Of a stretch of DNA of 44,754 nucleotides, positions 10,722 to 18,386 are shown piece after piece. Origin of the DNA: Clostridia bacterium (lineage in GTDB: Bacteria > Bacillota > Clostridia > Oscillospirales > RGIG577); assembly GCA_017513095.1 (NCBI GenBank), contig JAFWDJ010000022.1, forward strand, positions 1 through 44,754, given 5' to 3'. The translations under genes were made by a program, and so were the position numbers. Within the stretch, counting starts at the first letter, position 1; each line of letters starts with the position of its first letter. The notes below the pieces were generated by a model. That model did not search any database. It had not been told where the DNA came from and worked only from the letters and a program-made list of their open reading frames with translations.

Positions 10722-10758
10722 AAAAGCTTCGGCGGAACATCCCGCCGAAGCTTTTTTT
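10722..10758 (+). terminator. Terminator of the heat-shock operon
   Basis: Stem AGCTTCGGCGG / CCGCCGAAGCT with A4 upstream and T7 downstream, directly after dnaJ. Confidence 0.9.
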
Positions 10759-10768
10759 GCAGGCAAAC

Positions 10769-10798
10769 AAAAAGAGCGGGCTTTCGTCCGCTCTTTTT
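10769..10798 (-). terminator. Terminator of the radical SAM gene
   Basis: Stem AAGAGCGG / CCGCTCTT flanked by A and T runs, just beyond the stop codon of the minus-strand gene; it can act in both directions. Confidence 0.85.
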
Positions 10799-10811
10799 AA
10801 GCTTTATCAAA

Positions 10812-12191
10812 TTATTTTGCTTCAGTCTCTTCCTTGTCCTCAAGGCCGAAGTTCGGGCAGTTGTTGCATCTCCAGATCTCGTCTGCGACAACGCCCCACT
10901 CCTCGGAGCGCTTCTGGCACTTGCCCGCGAGATCGTCTACGTTCTCGGGAGCCATAAGGTCGGTCGAATGAGCGCCCGACTCGTGAACCATACGGGATAT
11001 GCAGTGCGGGTTGTCAAGCACGGGGCAGGGACGAAGGTGATTCTTATTGAACGGCTGTCCTGCCTTGTACGCCATAAAGAGCGGCGACATATATGCCTCA
11101 AGCAGCGTCTTGTCCTTTATGTTCGAGTCGGAATAGTGAACGAACGCGCACGGCTCGATATCGCCGTTTGCGTTGATGTGCAGGTAGTTGCGTCCGCCTG
11201 CTATGCAGCCGTCAACGTATTCGCCGTCGTTCCAGAAGTCCATGGTGAAGATGGCCTTCGTATCTCTGAACTTTCTTACCTGATCGTACATGAACTTGCG
11301 CTGCTCGGGCGTTACCATAAGCTCCGGAACGGCGTCCTTGCCGACGGGCATGTAGGTAAAGAACCAAGCGAACTTTGCGCCCCACTCGATCATTGCGTCG
11401 AAGTATTCCTCGGAGCCGATTACGGTGTAGTTCTGGCTCGTGTAGCAGCACGATACGCCGAACGGCAGCTTCTTCGACTTAAGTATGCTCATCGCCTTCA
11501 TAACGGCGTCGAACGTGCCTGCGCCGCGGCGCGCGTCGGTAGCTTCTCTGAAGCCCTCAACGCTTATTGCGGGGATGAAGTTCTTAACGCGGAGCATCTC
11601 GTCTGCGAATGCTTCGTCGATAAGCGTTGCGTTGGTGAACGCTAAGAACTCGCAGTCGTCGTGCTTCTCGCAGAGACGGATTATATCCTTCTTTCTTACG
11701 AGCGGCTCGCCGCCGGAGAAGATGTACATATAGGTGCCCATCTCCTTGCCCTGACGAACGATGTCGTCAAGCTGCTCGTAGGACATGTTGAGCTTGTTGC
11801 CGTACTCGGCAGCCCAGCAGCCGATGCACTTTAAGTTGCAGGCGGAGGTGGGGTCCATAAGAATTGCCCACGGGATGCTGCAGCCGTACTGCTTTCTGTA
11901 TTTCTCCTGCTTCTCCCAGCCGATGAGGCTTGCGTTGAGGAAGAAGTTGTTAAAGAGCGTATGGCGTACTTCGTCGTCGATGTCGGTCCAGACGCTTTTG
12001 ATGAGCTTGAACCAGTTGCTGTCCTGATTCGTTGCGGCATATCTGAAAGCTTCAAGCTGGGGACCGAATTCCGAGCCGGCGATCTTCTCCATCATGTCAA
12101 GAAGCTTGGGCAGATTTTCCTCGGGGTTCTTGTCGAGGTAGCTGTAAGCAACGCTGAAGCCCATCTCCTTTATAATATTCGGGACTTTCAT
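10812..12191 (-). CDS. Radical SAM protein with SPASM-like C-terminus
   Basis: The 459-aa protein has an uncommon 110-residue helical N-terminal region, then the radical SAM cluster motif CNLKCIGC (Cys118, 122, 125) and the SAM-binding FSGGEP motif. The C-terminal part is Cys-rich (GCIAGG, IEPCAF, PCPVLDNPHC, KCQKR, RCNNCPNF), consistent with auxiliary iron-sulfur clusters of a SPASM or twitch domain. It therefore probably uses a 5'-deoxyadenosyl radical on a peptide or small molecule; the substrate is unknown. The start is the ATG at 12191 with AAGGAAG upstream; longer in-frame starts lack a ribosome site. It is transcribed away from the four SDR genes and shares their 469-bp divergent control region. 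No precursor peptide gene is visible nearby. Confidence 0.85.
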   Translation of the reverse strand: MKVPNIIKEMGFSVAYSYLDKNPEENLPKLLDMMEKIAGSEFGPQLEAFRYAATNQDSNWFKLIKSVWTDIDDEVRHTLFNNFFLNASLIGWEKQEKYRKQYGCSIPWAILMDPTSACNLKCIGCWAAEYGNKLNMSYEQLDDIVRQGKEMGTYMYIFSGGEPLVRKKDIIRLCEKHDDCEFLAFTNATLIDEAFADEMLRVKNFIPAISVEGFREATDARRGAGTFDAVMKAMSILKSKKLPFGVSCCYTSQNYTVIGSEEYFDAMIEWGAKFAWFFTYMPVGKDAVPELMVTPEQRKFMYDQVRKFRDTKAIFTMDFWNDGEYVDGCIAGGRNYLHINANGDIEPCAFVHYSDSNIKDKTLLEAYMSPLFMAYKAGQPFNKNHLRPCPVLDNPHCISRMVHESGAHSTDLMAPENVDDLAGKCQKRSEEWGVVADEIWRCNNCPNFGLEDKEETEAK

Positions 12192-12303
12192 ACTTATTTC
12201 TTCCTTTCTCATTTTAAAAGCATCGCGTGTTCTACGAAAAACACGAACCAAAAAGACAAACGTAAAAAAACACGCAGATGTTTGATTTTATTCTATACGA
12301 CTT

Positions 12304-12332
12304 ATTATATCGCTGCATATTTTAGATTTCAA
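12304..12332 (-). promoter_or_regulatory. Promoter of the radical SAM gene
   Basis: On the minus strand: TTGAAA (12332-12327), 17 bp, TATAAT (12309-12304). It gives a leader of about 105 nt. The surrounding divergent region (12192-12660) is AT-rich and carries no gene. Confidence 0.7.
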
Positions 12333-12487
12333 TAAACAATTTGCGCGATTTTTGTACTATTTTAGACATATTTTTGCGAAAATCTTAATTTTGACTCCCG
12401 ATTCGGCCGTTTTTGTTACACAAATGACAAATTGTCTAAATTGCTCATATTTCGTTTCATTTTTACGCACTGCAGCCAATAAATAGG

Positions 12488-12516
12488 TTGTAAATTTTAA
12501 ATAAATATGTTATTAT
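12488..12516 (+). promoter_or_regulatory. Promoter of the SDR array
   Basis: TTGTAA (12488-12493), 17 bp, TATTAT (12511-12516), giving a leader of about 138 nt before the first SDR gene. Confidence 0.6.
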
Positions 12517-12568
12517 AAATTTATAAGTTTTATTTAAACTTAACAAAGCCCATCCGAACGGCGCAAAA

Positions 12569-12617
12569 AGGCGGATAATACGGGAGAACGCCGGAAAATC
12601 CGGCGGGGAAACGCCGT
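12569..12617 (+). promoter_or_regulatory. GC-rich leader with mutually exclusive hairpins
   Basis: The 5' leader of the SDR array alternates GGCG and CGCC blocks. CGCCGG-AAAAT-CCGGCG (about 12589-12605) can form one hairpin, while CGGCG-GGGAAA-CGCCG can form another that shares its 3' arm. Such overlap is typical of switching leaders, but I do not recognise a known riboswitch consensus. Confidence 0.4.
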
Positions 12618-12660
12618 TTGCGCGAGTAAAAAATATTCGTTTGTTAAAGGAGACAGTCAT

Positions 12661-13461
12661 ATGGTCAGCATTGATATGTCGGGTAAGAACGTACTTATCA
12701 CCGGCGCGGGCGGCGGCATCGGCGGCGGCATAGCCGACGTATTCGCAAAAGCCGGCGCGAAGGTATACGTTGCGGACTGGAAATTTGAAAACGCCCAAAG
12801 AAAGGCCGACGAAATAAAGGCCGCGGGCGGCGAAGCGATCCCCCTGATGCTCGACGTCACGAAAAAGGACGACATATACGCGGCGGTCGATAAGATAGCC
12901 GCCGAGGACGGCAGGATCGACAACCTTGTTACGTGCGCGGGCGCCATGTACAACGTGCCCTACATGAAGACGACCGAGGAGCAGCTTCGCACGCTGCTCG
13001 AAATAAACCTGATATCCGTAAACAATACGTGTCAGGCGGTCTTAAGGCACATGATACCGCGCAAGGAGGGCAAGATAGTAAACGTGCAGTCATCCGCGTC
13101 GCGCGAGGGTCATCCGCTGTGCGCGCATTACGCGGCGTCGAAGTTCGGCGTAATGGGCCTTACGCAGTCGATAGCGCTTAGCGTTACGGGCGACAACATC
13201 AACGTAAACGGCCTCTGCCCCGGATTTATCGACACGCAGCTCGGCGCGCAGCAGAACTCGAACCTCTGGGACGTCCTCATGAAGAACTGGGGCAAATCGA
13301 AGGAGGAAATGATGAGCGTGCTCGTAGCACGGGACATCCCGATGCAGCGGCTGCAGACGCCCGAGGACATAGGCTACGCGGCGCTTTTCCTCTGCTCCGA
13401 CATGGCGAAGAACATCACCGCCCAGTCGCTCAACATCGACGGCGGCATGAAGCTCGACTGA
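12661..13461 (+). CDS. SDR-family oxidoreductase, array copy 1
   Basis: A 266-aa classical short-chain dehydrogenase/reductase. The Rossmann motif is TGAGGGIG (residues 14-21), the usual NNAG motif appears as VTCAG, and the catalytic Ser144, Tyr157 and Lys161 (YAASK) are present, so it should be active with NAD(P)H. It ends in GGMKLD. AAAGGAG precedes the ATG at 12661. It is first of four tandem copies and most resembles copy 2. Substrate unknown: polyols, sugar acids and steroids are all handled by this superfamily. Confidence 0.9.
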   Translation: MVSIDMSGKNVLITGAGGGIGGGIADVFAKAGAKVYVADWKFENAQRKADEIKAAGGEAIPLMLDVTKKDDIYAAVDKIAAEDGRIDNLVTCAGAMYNVPYMKTTEEQLRTLLEINLISVNNTCQAVLRHMIPRKEGKIVNVQSSASREGHPLCAHYAASKFGVMGLTQSIALSVTGDNINVNGLCPGFIDTQLGAQQNSNLWDVLMKNWGKSKEEMMSVLVARDIPMQRLQTPEDIGYAALFLCSDMAKNITAQSLNIDGGMKLD

Positions 13462-13493
13462 TTTTTAAATTTTTATATAAAGGAGATAATGAT

Positions 13494-14294
13494 ATGGTAA
13501 GCATTGATCTGTCAGGCAAAAACGTACTTATCACCGGCGCAGGCGGCGGCATAGGCGGCGGTATCGCGAACGTATTCGCCCAGGCGGGAGCCAAGGTATA
13601 CGTTGCCGATTGGAAAATTGAGAACGCCGAAAAGAAGGCCGCCGAACTCAAGGCAAACGGCTATGACGCCGTACCCGTAATGCTCGACGTTACGAAGAAG
13701 GACGACATCACCGCTGTCGTTGACAAAATAGTTGCAGACGACGGCAAGATTGACAACCTCGTTACGTGCGCGGGCGCATGCTACAACATTCCCTTTATGC
13801 AGACGACCGAGGATCAGCTTCGCACGCTGCTCGAGATCAACCTGATATCCGTAAACAATACGTGTCAGGCAGTCTTAAAGCACATGATCCCGCGCAATGA
13901 GGGCAAGATAGTTAATATCCAGTCCTCCGCGTCGCGCGAGGGCCATCCGCTGACCTCGCATTACGCGGCGTCGAAGTTCGGCGTAATGGGCCTTACGCAG
14001 TCGATAGCGCTCAGCGTTACGAGCAACAACATCAACGTAAACGGCCTCTGCCCCGGATTTATCGACACGCAGCTCGGCGCACAGCAGGGCTCGAACCTCT
14101 GGGACGTGCTCATGAAGGCTTACGGCCAGCCCAAGGAACAGATGCTTCAGACTCTCGTTGCGAAGACCGTTCCGATGGGACGCATGCAGACCCCCGAGGA
14201 TGTAGGCTACGCTGCTTTGTTCCTCTGCTCCGACATGGCAAAGAACATCACCGCTCAGTCGCTCAACATCGACGGCGGCATGAAGCTCGACTGA
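13494..14294 (+). CDS. SDR-family oxidoreductase, array copy 2
   Basis: 266 aa, the same length as copies 1 and 3. It has TGAGGGIG, Ser-Tyr-Lys (YAASK) and ends in GGMKLD. By eye it is closest to copy 1, including SSASREGHPL and GLCPGFIDTQLGAQQ; differences concentrate in the helices after the active site (for example NLWDVLMKAYGQPKEQM), the usual substrate-binding part of SDRs. It lies 32 bp after copy 1 with its own AAAGGAG site, so co-transcription is expected. Confidence 0.9.
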   Translation: MVSIDLSGKNVLITGAGGGIGGGIANVFAQAGAKVYVADWKIENAEKKAAELKANGYDAVPVMLDVTKKDDITAVVDKIVADDGKIDNLVTCAGACYNIPFMQTTEDQLRTLLEINLISVNNTCQAVLKHMIPRNEGKIVNIQSSASREGHPLTSHYAASKFGVMGLTQSIALSVTSNNINVNGLCPGFIDTQLGAQQGSNLWDVLMKAYGQPKEQMLQTLVAKTVPMGRMQTPEDVGYAALFLCSDMAKNITAQSLNIDGGMKLD

Positions 14295-14321
14295 TTCTTG
14301 GTTTAAAAGGAGATAATCATT

Positions 14322-15122
14322 ATGGTAAAAATAGATATGACAGGTAAGAACGTGCTTATCACCGGCGCGGGCGGCGGTATAGGCGGCGGCATCGCGGACG
14401 TATTCGCAGAAGCGGGCGCAAAGGTATACGTTGCCGACTGGAAGACGGAGAACGCCGAAAAGAAGGCCGAGGAAATTAAGGCCAAAGGCGGAAACGCCGT
14501 TGCCGTAACGCTCGACGTTACGAAAAAGGACGATATCTACGCTCTTATCGACAGGATAGTTAAGGAAGACGGAAACATAGACAACCTCGTAACCTGCGCG
14601 GGCGCATGCTACAACATCCCCTATATGAAGACTACCGACGAACAGTTCAGAACGCTGCTCGAGATAAACCTTCTTTCGGTAAACAACACGTGCCAGGCAG
14701 CTCTTAATTATATGGTTCCGCGCAAGCAGGGCAAGATAGTAAACATTCAGTCGGCGTCCTCGCGTGAGGGCTCGCCCATATGCTCGCATTATTCGTCGTC
14801 GAAATTCGGCGTAATGGGCCTTACTCAGTCCATCGCGCTCGCAGTTGCAAAAGAGAATATCAACGTAAACGGCATATGCCCCGGCATCGTTGTAACGTCG
14901 CTCGGCGCACAGCAGGGCTCCAACCTTGTTGACGTTATAATGAAGAGCAGCGGTCAGTCGAGAGAAGTTATACTTCAGTCGCTCGTTGACAGGAATATCC
15001 CCATGGGACGCTTCCAGACGGCCGAGGACGTGGGCTACGCGGCGCTCTTCTTATGCTCGGATTACGCACAGAACATCACGGGACAGTCTTTAAACGTTGA
15101 CGGCGGCATGAGACTTAACTAA
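14322..15122 (+). CDS. SDR-family oxidoreductase, array copy 3
   Basis: 266 aa with TGAGGGIG and the catalytic YSSSK variant of YxxxK. It belongs with copy 4 by its C-terminal half: QSASSREGSP, ALAVAKENINVNGICPG, CSDYAQNITGQSL and the end GGMRLN. It lies 27 bp after copy 2 with AAAAGGAG upstream of the ATG. The split of the array into a GGMKLD pair and an MRLN pair suggests two substrates or two stereochemical steps; this is inference. Confidence 0.9.
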   Translation: MVKIDMTGKNVLITGAGGGIGGGIADVFAEAGAKVYVADWKTENAEKKAEEIKAKGGNAVAVTLDVTKKDDIYALIDRIVKEDGNIDNLVTCAGACYNIPYMKTTDEQFRTLLEINLLSVNNTCQAALNYMVPRKQGKIVNIQSASSREGSPICSHYSSSKFGVMGLTQSIALAVAKENINVNGICPGIVVTSLGAQQGSNLVDVIMKSSGQSREVILQSLVDRNIPMGRFQTAEDVGYAALFLCSDYAQNITGQSLNVDGGMRLN

Positions 15123-15167
15123 ACGATCCCGCGTTTTAATCATAAAAAAATTACAGGAGGGACTTTC

Positions 15168-15965
15168 ATGGTAAACTTTGATTTTACGGGTAAAAACGTT
15201 CTTATATCGGGCGCAGGCGGCGGCATAGGCGGCGGCATCGCCGACGTATTCGCAAAGGCCGGCGCAAAGGTATACGTTGCGGACTGGATAGAGGAAAACG
15301 CAAAGAAAAAGGCAGATGAGATAAATGCTGCGGGCGGCAAGGCTGTTGCCGTAAAGCTCGACGTAACCGATCTGCAGGCTATCGAGGATACGATGAAGAT
15401 GATAGTTGACGCCGACGGCGGCATCGACAATCTCGTTACGTGCGCGGGCGTTATGTACAATAAGCCCTACATGATGACGAAGCCCGAGGAAATGAAGCTT
15501 ACGCTCGACGTAAACCTCGTTTCGGTAGATAATCTCTGCCACGCGGCTCTTAAGTACATGCTCCCCAAGAAGGCAGGCAAGATAGTAAACATTCAGTCGG
15601 CTTCCTCGCGTCTGGGCAATCCGAACAGCGCCCATTATGCGGCTTCCAAGTTCGGCGTAATGGGTCTTACCCAGTCCATCGCGCTTGCGGTAGCAAAAGA
15701 GAACATAAACGTAAACGGCATCTGCCCCGGCCTCGTTGTAACGGGACTCGGCGATCAGCAGAACAGCTCGACGATAACCATGTACATGAAGGCACGCAAC
15801 TGCACGAGAGAAGAAGCTTTAGAGGCTTTAAAGACCTTCTCGCCGATGGGACGCTTCCAGACTCCCGAGGACATGGGCAACGCCGCTTTATTCCTCTGCT
15901 CCGAATACGCTCAGAACATCACCGGCCAGTCGCTTAACGTAGACTGCGGCATGAGACTTAACTAA
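15168..15965 (+). CDS. SDR-family oxidoreductase, array copy 4
   Basis: 265 aa and the most divergent copy. The glycine-rich motif is SGAGGGIG (Ser replaces the first Thr), the active site YAASK is intact, and the C-terminus is DCGMRLN, with Cys where the other copies have Gly. The substrate-loop segment (QQNSSTITMYMKARNCTREEA) differs from all others. AGGAGGG precedes the ATG. It is last in the array and followed by a strong terminator. Confidence 0.9.
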   Translation: MVNFDFTGKNVLISGAGGGIGGGIADVFAKAGAKVYVADWIEENAKKKADEINAAGGKAVAVKLDVTDLQAIEDTMKMIVDADGGIDNLVTCAGVMYNKPYMMTKPEEMKLTLDVNLVSVDNLCHAALKYMLPKKAGKIVNIQSASSRLGNPNSAHYAASKFGVMGLTQSIALAVAKENINVNGICPGLVVTGLGDQQNSSTITMYMKARNCTREEALEALKTFSPMGRFQTPEDMGNAALFLCSEYAQNITGQSLNVDCGMRLN

Positions 15966-15978
15966 AACAAGAGATGAT

Positions 15979-16014
15979 AAAAATCCCGCTTGCACACGCA
16001 AGCGGGATTTTTTT
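15979..16014 (+). terminator. Terminator between SDR array and uppP (bidirectional)
   Basis: Stem AATCCCGCTTG / CAAGCGGGATT with A and T runs on both sides; it serves two converging genes and overlaps the uppP stop codon. Confidence 0.9.
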
Positions 16015-16840
16015 ATGCCAGAACTGCGATATAATAAATTATCAGTATCACGCCGAGGATTATACGGTACCAGCCGAAGGGCTTGAAGCTGTGCTTTCGT
16101 ATAAAGCCCATCAGAAAGCGTATCGCGAGTATCGAAACGAAGAACGCAACGGCCATGCCGACGAGCAGTATAACGACCTCCTGCCCGGTAAAGCCTCCGC
16201 CGTACTTTACAAGCTTTAAAATGCTTGCGCCCAGCATGACGGGTACGGCGAGGAAGAACGAAAACTCCGCCGCGACCTTTCTCGACGTGCCCAAGAGCAT
16301 TGCGCCGAGTATCGTTGAGCCCGAGCGCGACGTGCCGGGGATGAGCGCGAGCGTCTGAAAGCAGCCGATGAGCAGTGCCGTCTTAAAATCGAGCTTTTTA
16401 AGCGACGTTATTCGCGGCGGGCGGTTCTTGTTGCGGTTCTCTATCACAATGAAGAGTATACCGTACGCCACAAGCGCTATCGCAATCGGTATGTACCAAT
16501 AGAACAGCTCGTTTAAAATATCGTCGAAGATAAGACCTATCACCGCCGCGGGGATTATCGCGACGATTATCTTTATCCACAGCGAATATATTTCCTTTCT
16601 CTGCTTCTGTTCCTTCGCCTTTGAGAACGGGAAAAGTCTGTCCCAATATAAAAACAGTACCGCGAGTATCGAGCCGAACTGTATTACGACGAAGAACATC
16701 TCCTTGAATTCGTCGGACATATTGAGATGCACGAACTCATCAAGAAGGATCATATGTCCCGTCGAGCTTATCGGCAGCCACTCCGTTATGCCCTGCACTA
16801 TGCCTATAAGTACGGTCTTTAAAATTTCAAGCCCAAACAT
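16013..16840 (-). CDS. uppP: Undecaprenyl-diphosphate phosphatase UppP/BacA
   Basis: A 275-aa polytopic membrane enzyme that dephosphorylates undecaprenyl diphosphate so that the lipid carrier can be reused in cell-wall synthesis; it also gives bacitracin tolerance. Family signatures are present: GIVQGITEWLPISSTGH near the N-terminus and LIPGTSRSGSTI in the middle, containing the catalytic Glu, Ser and Arg residues. Six to eight hydrophobic helices are apparent. The ATG at 16840 is preceded by AAAGGAG. It lies 72 bp after the S41 protease gene, behind a 22-bp perfect palindrome, at the end of a cell-wall-rich minus-strand cluster. Confidence 0.96.
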   Translation of the reverse strand: MFGLEILKTVLIGIVQGITEWLPISSTGHMILLDEFVHLNMSDEFKEMFFVVIQFGSILAVLFLYWDRLFPFSKAKEQKQRKEIYSLWIKIIVAIIPAAVIGLIFDDILNELFYWYIPIAIALVAYGILFIVIENRNKNRPPRITSLKKLDFKTALLIGCFQTLALIPGTSRSGSTILGAMLLGTSRKVAAEFSFFLAVPVMLGASILKLVKYGGGFTGQEVVILLVGMAVAFFVSILAIRFLMGFIRKHSFKPFGWYRIILGVILIIYYIAVLA

Positions 16841-16884
16841 CTGATAACTCCTTTGAAAACCTTAAAAAACACGCCGCGGACACG

Positions 16885-16906
16885 TATGCGCCCGCGCGGG
16901 CGCATA
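16885..16906. repeat. Perfect 22-bp palindrome between S41 and uppP genes
   Basis: TATGCGCCCG-CG-CGGGCGCATA is a perfect palindrome in the 72-bp gap. A T-rich run follows in the minus direction only about 25 nt later, so it is at best an atypical terminator or processing site. Confidence 0.6.
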
Positions 16907-16912
16907 TGCGGA

Positions 16913-18358
16913 TCATTTCAGTATCTTTAACGCCGCTTCAAGCTGCGAATCGTAAAGAACGGGCGTCTTTGCGTACGTCGCGATATCCTCGGAAAGCCAT
17001 CTTACTATCGTTGCGGAAATATAGCCGTCCTGATTCATGTGATGCTCCTTCTGATACGCCTTTACGGCATTCTGCGTGCGAAGGTCGTAATTGCCGTCGG
17101 GCACGTTGGATAGATAGCCCAATATATTGAGCCGCTCCTCAACGGCGCGCACGGTGTCGCTCGATTTGCCCTCCTCGGAGCCCGGCTTTATCTGCGAGGT
17201 GTAGTTGAAATCCGTAAGGCCCTCGGGCATACCGGGAGCGCGCATCTCGTTCTCAACTCTTATCGAGGGCGTTATGCCCTTTTCGTGATACGAGCCCGTT
17301 TTGGGCAGTATTACCTCGGTCAGCGTAAGCGAAAGAACGCTTCCGTCTTCAAATTCAATGTGATTCTGGCCCACGCCCTTGCCGCCCGTAGTGGTGCCCA
17401 CGAAGAGGCCGAGATTTAAGTCCTTTACTACGCCCACAAATATTTCGGCTGCGCTGAACGACGTTTCGTCGGCAAGTACGACAAGGCTTTCGAACGGATG
17501 ACCCACGCCCGTTGAAAACGTGGGCGTCGTGGCCTTGTTCGTTCTGAATAATGCCATCGTAACGTCTTCCTCGGCTATCATGTAATTGAGAATATTCAAA
17601 ACGACGTCGCCGTTGCCGCCGCGGTTGCCGCGGACGTCTATTATGACCTTACCTACCTCGTTCTCCTCAAGCATATCCTGAATTGAGAAGAAGTCAAACG
17701 CGGTCTCGAGGCCGTCGAAGCCCTTTATGTATATGTACGCTATATCGTCCGTAATCATCGAGCAGGAAATCGAGGGGAACGTAACGGGGCCGCGCTTTAC
17801 GCTGAACTTAAGCGATTTTGCCTCCGACGGTCTGTAAACCTCTATTTCCACGGTCGTTCCCGCTTCGCCGCGGATAAGATCACCCGTATACTCTGTCGAC
17901 GCGAACGACACGTCCTCGCCGTTTACGGAAACGAGCCTGTCGCCCGGAAGTATGCCCGCCTCCTTCGCGGGGCCTTCGTAGAGCGAGATGACGGTTATAT
18001 AATCGGATTCGTCCACCCTTACGGCAACGCCGATGCCGTAATAATCCGTATTGCCGTATGCCTTTTCGTATGTATCGGCTTCGAAATAGCCCGAATACTG
18101 CTCGTTCGTCTCAACCATGGCGTTCATGATATGCTCGAACTCCTCCGGATTGGTGGAGAGTATCTGACGGACTACGGAATCAAGAAGCTGCGACGAGTTC
18201 GCGCCGTCAAGCTCGTACATCTCGTAAAGCTCTCTTATCGCCGTATATTTTCTGTAAAGCTCATCCGCCGAAGATTCCCCGTCGGCCGCGAACGCCGGAA
18301 CGGCTGCCGCAAATACGAGCACCAAAGAAAGAATAAGGCCGAGTATTCTTTTTTTCAT
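16913..18358 (-). CDS. Secreted S41 carboxyl-terminal processing protease with PDZ and peptidoglycan-binding domains
   Basis: A 481-aa CtpA-like protease. It starts at ATG 18358 (GGAG upstream) with a signal peptide ending near AFAAD. A helical region is followed by a PDZ domain (YYGIGVAVR to GILPGDRLVSVNG), then the S41 core with the Ser302 (TSFSAAE) and Lys327 (TTGGKGVG) dyad, spaced 25 residues as in known Ctp enzymes. Residues about 405-481 form a peptidoglycan-binding domain (EERLNILGYL, QNAVKAYQKEHH). It probably works at the cell wall, processing or regulating wall proteins. It lies 28 bp after argS in the same transcript. Confidence 0.9.
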   Translation of the reverse strand: MKKRILGLILSLVLVFAAAVPAFAADGESSADELYRKYTAIRELYEMYELDGANSSQLLDSVVRQILSTNPEEFEHIMNAMVETNEQYSGYFEADTYEKAYGNTDYYGIGVAVRVDESDYITVISLYEGPAKEAGILPGDRLVSVNGEDVSFASTEYTGDLIRGEAGTTVEIEVYRPSEAKSLKFSVKRGPVTFPSISCSMITDDIAYIYIKGFDGLETAFDFFSIQDMLEENEVGKVIIDVRGNRGGNGDVVLNILNYMIAEEDVTMALFRTNKATTPTFSTGVGHPFESLVVLADETSFSAAEIFVGVVKDLNLGLFVGTTTGGKGVGQNHIEFEDGSVLSLTLTEVILPKTGSYHEKGITPSIRVENEMRAPGMPEGLTDFNYTSQIKPGSEEGKSSDTVRAVEERLNILGYLSNVPDGNYDLRTQNAVKAYQKEHHMNQDGYISATIVRWLSEDIATYAKTPVLYDSQLEAALKILK

Positions 18359-18386
18359 CGTTTTTCTCCTATAAAAACATTCTCTT

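Noticed and set aside
10968-11645. 225-codon plus-strand open frame
   Set aside because: It is antisense to the radical SAM gene, with no ribosome site or domain.
12192-12660. Possible precursor peptide gene for the radical SAM/SPASM protein
   Set aside because: The divergent gap is AT-rich and holds promoters; no short frame with a ribosome site and leader-core pattern was found.
13875-14789. 304-codon minus-strand open frame
   Set aside because: It spans the antisense of SDR copies 2 and 3; composition mirrors them.
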